Assembly (NCBI GenBank): GCA_000226015.1
Contig: JH156495.1
Location: 53,339-76,878 of the forward strand
Direction of reading: 5' to 3'
Origin: Mnemiopsis leidyi
Lineage: Eukaryota > Ctenophora > Tentaculata > Lobata > Bolinopsidae
Length of the DNA: 23,540 nucleotides
Shown here: positions 15,296-23,540 of the stretch, piece after piece
How positions within the stretch are numbered: the stretch's first letter is position 1
Layout of the letters: each line of letters opens with the position of its first letter
The notes under the pieces: model-generated
Told to the model about the DNA's origin: nothing
Databases searched by the model: none
The model's input: only the letters and a program-made list of their open reading frames with translations
Translations under genes and position numbers: made by a program

Positions 15296-16401
15296 TAAGC
15301 TGTGTTAAGACTAGAAAGAAGTTTGGGATTTTAATTAGGTTTCGAGGAAAATATATGGAATGCAATCTACGGAAAAATTGTTCGTGATTCTATCAATTTT
15401 CAACGTCGCATGGATAAAATTGTTTTACAAAAACCGTTTCGTGAAATTATGAGTAGTTTAGCATTACAGATTATAAATGGTGAAGACTGACAGCTATGAC
15501 TGAACATTTTTTGTGCGGTTAGTAAAAGTTTTCCGTTCAATAAACTTTCTTTATTACTCTCTAATCACTACTGGGCTTAAAATTAAATGGGATTCTTACT
15601 ACCGGGGAACTTTCCGTCATGATTGATAAGTGCATACAGTCATGACTTAATCATGTTCGGAGTTTTTGTTCTTTAAATTTAATTTACAAAATCTTGGTTT
15701 GGAAAGAATTGCAAAAGATTGCGCGGTAATTTGAATTTCCCGCGAACCACATGACTTGATAAAACCAATTAACAAAGAATTCTGGCAATTTCTCACGTCA
15801 CTAAAATCATCGCGCGACTGATTGAACATTGTACAGCTAGCTAATTAGCAACGCCGATAATTAATGCAATACCTTAGTGATCACTAGCCTCTGTACAAGA
15901 TCGATAAATCTCGATTTGTAAATGTTGTTGTTACCCACAAGACTGGAGGCTTGGTCCTAACTTTAGGAGCAGGGCGCTGGCAAGCGCCTGCGGCAGTATC
16001 TGACGTTAGAAAAACAAAGCAGAACCCAAATTTTTCAGGTCAACTTGAAGTGACATTCTGCTTTTCTAAATTTTCTTGCAAAATTGTTCTTGCCAATACT
16101 GGCTAAGTTATCGGAAAGCATTAAAGTGAAAATACCTCTGAACATATAACTCAAGTGAAAGACTAAAGCAAATCGGATTTTCCAGGCAGATTATGGAGAA
16201 ATATTCTATTTTGCGGGAGGTAAATGTTACAAAAACGTCTATTAAGCGCAGAGGCTGACGACGAAAAGTCGCACTAAAACAAATGTGTGATACCTTAATC
16301 CGGGTCACAGATGAAATAACTTCCTCACAAAACGGGAAAACAGTTAGAGTGTCTAGCTGGGACGATCATATGCTTTAGTAGCTTCATTAAATCATTAGAT
16401 C
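15296..16401. other. Intergenic, nothing firm
   Basis: AT-rich. The one GC-rich spot, at 15973-15988, is a perfect stem-loop (ggcgct, loop ggca, agcgcc). No coding or RNA gene is supported. Confidence 0.5.
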
Positions 16402-16831
16402 TTAACTAGACGAGGGATGGTTAATCGCCTTCAAGTGTTTAACAGGACACAATACCGATTCAAAGTTGGGGCTGAGAGAAGTGATAATTTGGAGGACCTG
16501 AGAGGGAGTCAGAATGCCTGACGATAACAATATGTGGCAGTGAGGAATGCAGTGCACATGTTCCGCTCGTACCATTCACTACACCCCTGCGAATCAGTAA
16601 CACTGGCCAACTCTCGCTAAAATATTCTTATTGCAGTAATCCTATTATTGGGACCGATTAGTGACCATTATTTACCTTCTGAATTGGGTTACACATATTA
16701 TTAACAGGTTGTTTTTATTGCCGTACCAGTCCGATATTTGACGATGGAGCCAGGAGGCTTATATTAGAGACTAGAAGATCCGGACCTGGGTCAGGTGACT
16801 GTTTTGCAGGAACGTACTTTCCCTCAGTCAT
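16402..16831 (-). CDS. Candidate small two-exon gene, product unknown
   Basis: ATG at 16831 opens 35 codons (MTEGKYVPAKQSPDPGPDLL and on) to a donor CTG|gtacgg at 16727. An acceptor ctccctctcag at 16498 joins in phase 0 to 31 codons plus TAA ending at 16402. The predicted 66-aa product has no recognised domain. The first exon has coding-like composition, but the second is weaker. It lies about 430 nt downstream of no other gene and could be a long noncoding transcript or chance. Confidence 0.22.
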
Positions 16832-17682
16832 TTCCCTGGCGCTGCTCCGATGCGTCCTAATGACGATCTAATTGTTCCTGTAATGGTTCATCTGTTCCTC
16901 CCCAACTAGCGGTCTCACTATATGCTACAAATCACATTATCCTTTACTTCAAACGAGCACTTCAATGGGTTATATTATTGTTTTTGAATTAAGATATCAT
17001 ATCTTGTCGCTCTTACAAAGAGTTGCGAGTTATTGAAGACATTAATATATTTGGGAGCGCTCCACTGTGAAATTTTTCATGAATTTTTGGGGGCCTTAAA
17101 ATTTGTATATTCTGGGTGGTAATCTTCGTGCTGGAGACTCGAAGACGTAAATGGACTGCCGAAAAACAGAAAACCAACCGTCCACACCCTCCATCCCTTC
17201 CAGACTGTTTTTACAACCAATAATCCTTAACTGCGATCGTTGAGTACACATCCACCAAAATATTTGGAAATCAAAGTGCAAGAAATTTAAAACATAACTT
17301 TTATCGAACAAAAATTAGCAAACAGATATATAGGATTGTTGAAATAATTCCGTGACTCCCAGTAGTATTTTAAATCAATATTTAAAAAAAGTAACATTTG
17401 GTTTCTGAAATTTGGTTTCGTACTTTTTTGCTTTTCGTAAGTTCTTGCTTTTCGTCTTGAAAATGATAAACACAAGTTTTCAAAAACCTACTCGGGTCTC
17501 GGACCTCTTGAATGTCTACACTCTACAGAACTCTTCTTATTTCTTGCTTTTCAATTTATAAAATCGAACCAACACGCATAAAGAAATCATTAGCAATATT
17601 ATAAATGACCCAAACACATTTCGTATTCAAGCGTCAAAACATAAAAGTCTTGAGTGTGGCAAAAGTCTTGAAACATGTGTTT
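16832..17682. other. Intergenic, 3' flank of the Ig receptor
   Basis: AT-rich, no gene supported. Short minus-strand open frames at 17096-17475 show no recognisable product. No AATAAA is obvious on the minus strand directly after the receptor stop. Confidence 0.5.
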
Positions 17683-19722
17683 TTAGCTGACATCTTCGTC
17701 AAAAGTCAGTGAAGATTCGCATCCTAGTATACTTTCATAATCATTTTCTGCGGGTGACATGAATTTTCGCTGATCATCGTTCAGATTTAGTTCGCAGGTT
17801 GAAAAGAATGTCGCCAAGTTCTCCTCCGAGTTGAGTCTAGTAGAAGGGAGTGATGAGTTTGATTTTCCAGCACAATTCTCTCTGAGATCGTTACACCCCG
17901 AACACAGAGATTCAGTCCCGAACTCTGTGTACTGAGCTACTAGTTCATCCAGTTCGTCAAGCAGACCTGTCTCAAACGTCCCGTCCCAGGAGAGGTGACC
18001 GGAGGGTTTGGAGTCTGGCGAGATCTCCTCAGGAAACAGGGACACACGTGCTTGGTCACGTGCTTTGTCACTTGTTGCTGTTTCTTGAAAAACTGGCGTG
18101 AACTTGATGTCCTTCACCGATGTTCGCTTTGTTTTTCGTCGTTTTACGGCGGACTTTTGAGAGTTGAAGTAACCAAACACGGATTTTATACTGGCAGTTG
18201 GAGAGCAGAGATCTGCAGGTTTCTTCTTCCCGGTAGACTCGTCGTGCGAGCAACAATGAACACAGATAAGAAAAATAGCGAAGAGAGTGATGAGTGAGAG
18301 AAAAGAACCGACAAATGTCGTGAAAAAGAGAAGAGCGGATTTAGTGGGAGACATCAGAGCTCGCTCAGGGGTGGGGTTTAGAACTACCCGGGTAGCCTGG
18401 GAACAGTTGTCATAGTGGCACTCCTGCCATGCAATACACAGCACTGTTGTAGGACTGTTTACTGGCACAAATCTTCCCGTCACTAGAGAGTTACTATTGG
18501 TTACTAGAGAGTTACTATTCGTTACTAGGGAATTGATGTTGGTTACTAAGGAGTTACCATGGTGTTGCCCGCTGGTGTTGTACGAAACATAAGTGTCGTC
18601 TATCTTTAGTGACACTTGAATTGGAGGAGGTATTCCTGACCCCACACATTTAACGTAAGGGTGACTCCCTTGTCTAACGTCTAACGTGGAGGTGGAACTA
18701 TTGGTTGAAAGTGTGATGTTCAGATCAGGGAGGACAATGAGAGAGAGGACGGGGACTTGTAGAGACAACGTGAAGTTAACGGAACTGGAACAAGGGCCAA
18801 CTCCCTGACAACCTCCTGTGGGGACAGTGGAACAGAAGTAAACATCAGATATAGAGGCAGTAAAGTTGTATCTCACAGTCAACTCGTCTCTGCCTGACAG
18901 TGTGTTGTCTGATGCTAACAATATGTTGTTATGTGAGAGTGCCAGCACAGCCGGAGGTGGATAACTTTGTGCCGAACACACAATCTCAACCTCTTTTCCT
19001 ACCGTTACCGGGACGACACTTCCTGACTTCACTGCTGCTCCCGACACAGACATGGCCAGTGTCAGGTTTCTCGGTACTCCCAGACTCAGTGTCTTGTTCA
19101 GAACTGTCTTCTTCGTCAAAGTGTCTTGTTCAGCAATACAGGTCAAGTTTACCTTGACGGAAAGTTCCTGCTTCTTGAAGCTCCAGCTTGTGGTGGAGCT
19201 GTTCAAAGTGTTTTCAGGGAGAGAAATGAGCGGTTCTAACTGCGCACTGTCTCCAGAGTAATTATAAGTTAGAGCAGACAGAGAGAGAGAGGGAGGAGGA
19301 CTCCCCGCAACTTTACAGACAACTACCAGTTCCTCTGCAGAAAAGTCGCTCGTCATAACTACTTCTAGTTCTATCATAACCGTCTCTACATACACTTTAA
19401 CAAGTTTGTCGTAGCAATAGAGAGCAGTGTTGTCTCCCCGTTGTAAATCAGTGAAGTTGAGAACTGAAGAAAAGTAAGGTCTGCTGTCAAACCTAACTTT
19501 GTTGATTCTCAACTCTGACTTTGCCGTCCTACTTTGTTGTTCTACCCTCCATACGGCTAGAGATGTCCTCACAGTCTGATAGACTTTACACGTGAGAGAG
19601 ACATCGTCTCCCGGAGATACCACGACTTCTTCAGCGGGTAGGACAACTGATACAGGACCTGTGGAGGGGCTGCAGTCGCTCAGAGAGAGGAAAAGAAAAA
19701 GTAGAGTGGAGAGTCTCATCAT
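17683..19722 (-). CDS. Single-pass membrane protein with four Ig-like domains, single exon, 679 aa
   Basis: A type I surface receptor or adhesion protein by architecture. Signal peptide about 1-18 (RLSTLLFLFLSLS). Ig-like pairs: C45-C103 (with W58), C136-C195, C249-C297 and C359-C429; the last is stretched by a repeat. The last three lack the usual core Trp, and domains 2 to 4 share a C-x(4-6)-PPP motif after the first Cys. Twelve N-glycosylation sequons are seen (for example N89, N154, N192, N286, N335, N439). Extra Cys pairs C305/C311 and C435/C440 may form disulfides. The transmembrane helix is about 463-488, with a basic stop-transfer (KKK) at 499-501. The cytoplasmic tail of about 190 residues has KRRKTKR (527-533), acidic stretches and DYESIL (661-666). 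YESI fits a Yxx-hydrophobic sorting motif; no ITAM pair is seen. Two ATGs start the frame; the upstream one is used here. No intron interrupts it, unlike the other long genes here. Ligand unknown. Confidence 0.92.
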   Translation of the reverse strand: MMRLSTLLFLFLSLSDCSPSTGPVSVVLPAEEVVVSPGDDVSLTCKVYQTVRTSLAVWRVEQQSRTAKSELRINKVRFDSRPYFSSVLNFTDLQRGDNTALYCYDKLVKVYVETVMIELEVVMTSDFSAEELVVVCKVAGSPPPSLSLSALTYNYSGDSAQLEPLISLPENTLNSSTTSWSFKKQELSVKVNLTCIAEQDTLTKKTVLNKTLSLGVPRNLTLAMSVSGAAVKSGSVVPVTVGKEVEIVCSAQSYPPPAVLALSHNNILLASDNTLSGRDELTVRYNFTASISDVYFCSTVPTGGCQGVGPCSSSVNFTLSLQVPVLSLIVLPDLNITLSTNSSTSTLDVRQGSHPYVKCVGSGIPPPIQVSLKIDDTYVSYNTSGQHHGNSLVTNINSLVTNSNSLVTNSNSLVTGRFVPVNSPTTVLCIAWQECHYDNCSQATRVVLNPTPERALMSPTKSALLFFTTFVGSFLSLITLFAIFLICVHCCSHDESTGKKKPADLCSPTASIKSVFGYFNSQKSAVKRRKTKRTSVKDIKFTPVFQETATSDKARDQARVSLFPEEISPDSKPSGHLSWDGTFETGLLDELDELVAQYTEFGTESLCSGCNDLRENCAGKSNSSLPSTRLNSEENLATFFSTCELNLNDDQRKFMSPAENDYESILGCESSLTFDEDVS
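18475..18555 (-). repeat. 24-bp coding repeat (NSLVT) in the fourth Ig-like domain
   Basis: Residues 390-416 hold four NSLVT copies spaced by N-I, N-S and N-S. The DNA unit is about 24 bp in the first spacing and 21 bp in the others, in frame. It sits between the Cys pair of domain 4 and lengthens it to 70 residues. It is expected to be a surface loop and length-variable. Confidence 0.9.
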
Positions 19723-22414
19723 GTTCGTATCGGAGAAAATATTATAATATAGACTGGTGGAGCAACTAGTTAGCAGATAAGCTACAGACTGAACAGGGAG
19801 CGGAAAGTGTAGATCTATCAGTTGGGCTATTGTATAGGCAGGTTGAAAACAAGGAAATGAATCTGTCCAGTAACTGTTGAGTAGTCGGTGGTGAGGGTAA
19901 AGTAGTGGTCGTTATTGCAGTGATGTAACTTTGCGGTAAAGTTATAGGTCTCTTAAAGATCACCTACAACAAGTGTTGTAGAGAGTTATGACGTCATACC
20001 CATGTCCTAGACGATAAACAGACGGTGTAAACTCCCGACATCTTTTAGCTCTATTTTGTACCTAATTATCTAAGACTACAGCTTACCTTAGCTTTGTCCT
20101 GGTATTACCTTCTTGGTTTAATTCAACATCAGCTCTAATTCGGCTTCTAATTTTCTTTTCGTCATCTTATGACTTATATACTCATGCACAATCTACTCCA
20201 ATGAACAGTTTTCTATTAAAATTTTATGGCAGCTTATAATAATCGTCCTGCTTAAAATCCCTCAAATAATTCTTTTCTTGATATTCCTATTTTTGGTGAA
20301 CAAAGAACTTTTTTTTCAAAACTGAGTTTTCAAAACAAACGATGATAAAAAACAAACGATGATAAATGGTTGCTAAAAGACATTCGGCAAGAATGAGATT
20401 GCTTTTTCATAAACAATTAATGTTAAGTTTGAGTTGTGACGCGACCAACAAGAGTTAGATTTGAGCGATCTCAAATAGTATTAGCTAAGCAAAAACAAAA
20501 AACCAAACTGTATATTAGATCTTACTTACGTTTTGTTTTCTTTAATTTCTTGTTTTCTTTAGTAATCTGACTGGGACAATTCTAAAACAAATTTCTGCTG
20601 ACCAAACACCAAAACTAACAGAATTCAGTAATTCACCTTAAAGTTAAATGAAGCAACAAAGGACGACGAAACATTAAATCAGGGATCTGGAAGTGCCGAT
20701 GTTACGGCTGTTCACACCAGCAGTGTCACGCGATGTAACGTATCACGTGACAATTCAACTTATAGTCTCCAGATTTGGGGAGGAGGACATGTTTTAGTTT
20801 TAGACAGGAATTAACTATTCATCAACCCTTCATATCCACTAACTCATTCGCTCATTTTACGCCAGAATTTAATTGAACAGTGGGGGAACTAATTGTAGGA
20901 TATGGATTTAATTCAAAGGTTACAATTTAGGCTACGGTAGCGTTTCAAAATATTCATCCGTTAAAGGTAGTCATTAGGCTACTAGAAAGTAGCGAACGAA
21001 AAGTTGGGATTAAATTATTGAATTAAAATGCGTCTGTTGTGTTAGAAGAGCTGTTTAAGCAGCCGATAAGAACTCAGCTCACTAATGATGTGTTAAAACA
21101 GCTGAACACTGCTCAGACATAAACCTAATCTCATTTCTTTTAATAATCATCAGCAGATATTCTGAAGGAGCAGATTTATCGGTAGAACCGACAATCGCTG
21201 AAAACTCTTGTCGCCTGGCAATGCCTCTCTCGACACTCCCCTTGCTAATAGCAGACAATTTTCAGATGCCAGACGTTGTGGCACCCTCCCTTTTGCCCGA
21301 CGAGCAACGGAACACGTGAACCCTGTTAATCGCACAAATATGCACCTCAAGGAGGTGGGCAACGTTAGTCATACAGACTTCTCTAGATATTTCCAATACC
21401 TAGTTGAGTTTCCCAGTTTAACGGTCTGAACCTACAAACCTAAGATTGTGACTCCCAATTATTGACGACAAATTATTTGTTAATTAAGCCGTCTTCCCAC
21501 GGCTTAAGTTAGAAGTAAAAAATTAAGAGGGTGTTTTTGAAAAATTCCAGTTTTACATGCTTAACAGACGGAGCTAAAAAACTGCATGAACATTTTATAG
21601 TTCGATCCTTATTCAAATTGTTGCACTCATTTTTCATAGTCACAATTCATGCACAATAACTATAAGAATAAGATTTTAGACGTACGGTGTTGTTAATTGC
21701 TGTGTGTCAGAAATTTTGTGTTAGTTTTAAACTACCGTACTTACAATTAGATAGGAAAGCTGAGTATGGACAATGGATATGAAATTTTTTGACTTGCCGA
21801 TCTGACATTATTTTCATATAATAAGAACTACAATTCAAATTTCTACTTATTGAGGCTAGATCTATTGTGGCATTATTCAGTTAAAGCCATGTCGCAGCAA
21901 CTTTGAGAATGGCTAAAATTTTATTTTATTTAAAGATATCTGTAGTTATAGTTGTTATGACTAAATTGATAGATAGCTCAAACCTGGACATTGCACCCTC
22001 GTTAGGTTTCTAGTCTATATTACAATCTATTTGATATTAAGAAATAAGCTGTAAGATTGTTGCACCTCCCACGAAGAAGCGGTTTGTGAGGTCACTAGTG
22101 TCTGCAGATAGTCTGCTTTAAAGTGGGATCAGACCACGACTTAGCAGCAGCCATGAATCTTGAGTATGCTTTGTAGAGCCGCGCTCAAAACTTTGTTTCG
22201 TGAAGAATGACTTTTTATTTTGCAACTCCCTCTTTTAATTTTGAAACTTCCTGAGCTATGAATGTAAATTAAAACACATAGTCGTGGTTGAATAAATAAA
22301 ATAATCCAAAATGGGAAAGTGAAGATATATGCTGAAGTGACGAATTTCACTTTAAGTCTAACGTTGCAATGCCATCCTTTCTAACTGACAAAGAGTCGTC
22401 AGTGCTGATACTTC
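19723..22414. other. Intergenic between receptor and beta-tubulin
   Basis: No firm gene over 2.7 kb. An AT run, tattataatata, lies just upstream of the receptor start (about 19740-19752), too close to the ATG for an ordinary TATA box. An E-box palindrome tcacgtga is at 20743-20750. Overlapping frames at 21150-21429 are open on both strands without a recognised product. A possible ATTAAA polyadenylation hexamer for the tubulin gene is on the minus strand near 22234. Confidence 0.5.
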
Positions 22415-23196
22415 TCAGTGCTGATACTCTTCAGTATATTCGTCTTCGTCCTCACCCTCTTCGTAAACTCCCGCGTTTTGGTATTGCTGGTACTCGTTAA
22501 TCAGATCCATCATGTTGCTATGTGCCTGCAAGTAACAGTAAGTTTTCTTAGCGTTTTTGTCTGGTGTGCAAACAAGTAATGGAAAGTGTTGTTCAGGATA
22601 GAATTGTAACTCCTATAGCTTTAAGGTCGTTAAATTAAAAGTGTATAGCCAGGTCCCCGCTCCCTCCCCGTAAGAGAAACAAAAACTAACTTCAGTAAAC
22701 TCCATCTCGTCCATGCCTTCTCCAGTGTACCAATGGAGGAAGGCTTTTCTCCTAAACATCGCCCCGAACTGCTCCCCTATCCTGGAAAACAGTTCCTGTA
22801 TGGACGTGTTGTTGCCGATGAAAGTAGCCGACATTTTCAAGCCTCGAGGTGGGATGTCACAAACTGCAGTTTTCACGTTGTTGGGTATCCACTCGACAAA
22901 GTAGGCGGAGTTCTTGGCTTGAACTTGGAGCATCTGTTCGTCCACCTGCGTTAACGGGTTATAATTTTTTTAACCGCGTTCTAAGAATCTTTAAGCGTTG
23001 CTAGGTGTTAAAAATCGTTGCTAGGTGTTACGATACGGCTTTATGTGTAACAAAGCGTTCAATTACCTCCTTCATGCTCATTCTGCCCCGGAAGATCGTT
23101 GCACAAGTCAAGTACCGCCCGAAAGTTGGATCTGAAGCCGCCATCATGTTTCGGGAACTAAAGACTTGTTGTGTCAACATAGGAACACTCAGATTT
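22415..23196 (-). CDS. TUBB: Beta-tubulin, C-terminal three exons (5' partial)
   Basis: Beta subunit of the alpha/beta-tubulin dimer that forms microtubules; the GTP-binding N-terminal half is outside the window. Exons: 23196-23067 (starts phase 2, [10 protein letters not shown] ... RGRMSMKE), 22945-22691 (VDEQML ... [10 protein letters not shown]) and 22525-22415 (AHSNMMDL ... EEYQH, TGA). Introns are 121 and 165 nt, GT-AG, both phase 0. [40 protein letters not shown] and EYQQYQ are hallmark beta-tubulin stretches. The sequence is divergent: [12 protein letters not shown] where the usual form is AACDPRHGRYLT, FTEAHSN where AESN is usual, and a tail with [16 protein letters not shown]. The axonemal EGEFEEE tail motif is absent. 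Probably a divergent paralog rather than the main isotype. Confidence 0.96.
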
Positions 23197-23307
23197 CTGT
23201 AGGGTATGTCTCCACGTGCACTGAAACGTACTGTTTAAAGTTTTATTGGAGGATAATACCCTCCCTCAGTCCCCACTGTTTGGAAGATCACAAAGAAAAC
23301 TTAATTT

Positions 23308-23540
23308 ACCTGAGTCTGCTGTCTAACTAACTAACTAAACTCTGCTGTTACCTGAGTCTGCTGTCTAACTAACTAACTAAACTCTGCTGTTACCTGAGTC
23401 TGCTGTTTAACTAACTATAACTAAACTCTGCTGTTACCTGAGTCTGCGGTCTAACTAACCAACTCAACTCTGCTGTTACCTGAGTCTGCTGTCTAACTAA
23501 CTAACTAAACTCTGCTGTTACCTGAGTCTGCTGTCTAACT
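23308..23540 (-). repeat. 42-bp tandem array with a donor-like site in each unit
   Basis: Units begin at 23308, 23350, 23392, 23436, 23478 and 23520 and run off the window. On the tubulin strand each contains cagactcag|gtaac, a good 5' splice-site consensus, after a ttag run. It lies in the intron upstream of the exon at 23196. The exon that would precede it is beyond the window, so whether the unit includes a real exon tail cannot be seen. Confidence 0.9.

Noticed and set aside
21150-21429. Overlapping open frames on both strands
   Set aside because: No recognisable domain, no splice support and equal openness on both strands; could be decayed mobile DNA but nothing shows it.

Overview
The window looks like nuclear DNA from a compact animal genome. 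It contains spliced genes with short GT-AG introns (about 75 to 1,000 nt), a beta-tubulin, the C-terminal end of the endosomal J-protein DNAJC13/RME-8, a multi-exon C2H2 zinc-finger protein and a single-exon immunoglobulin-type receptor. There are no bacterial-style operons. An early-branching animal such as a ctenophore is a guess only; nothing I can see fixes the phylum.

Layout. (1) 1-1880, + strand: 3' end of DNAJC13, preceded by an 80-bp tandem array made of a DNAJC13 exon tail plus the start of its intron. (2) 1881-5699: intergenic between two convergent genes, holding GC-rich hairpin repeats, a 198-bp fold-back element, a 319-bp element with 38-bp terminal inverted repeats, and degenerate direct repeats. 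(3) 5700-11133, - strand: a 12-exon gene for a 590-residue protein with a CstF-50-like N-terminus and four C2H2 fingers. I rebuilt it exon by exon with every splice phase matching. One intron carries a 42-bp array copied from an exon/intron junction, and a 29-bp minisatellite abuts the start codon. (4) 11134-17682: mostly intergenic, with weak candidate small exons around a possible two-way promoter at 12429-12905. (5) 17683-19722, - strand: Ig-type single-pass receptor. (6) 19723-22414: intergenic. (7) 22415-23196, - strand: last three exons of a divergent beta-tubulin, whose upstream intron holds a 42-bp array with a splice-donor-like site in each unit.

The genes do not form an evident pathway. 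The most unusual theme is tandem arrays at exon/intron borders. In DNAJC13 and the zinc-finger gene each repeat unit is an exon tail plus a 5' splice site plus the head of the intron. The beta-tubulin array repeats a donor-like sequence, and the zinc-finger 5' array ends in an acceptor-like sequence. A second theme is the recurrence of a 14-bp palindrome close to GTTACCATGGTAAC, which resembles an RFX X-box.
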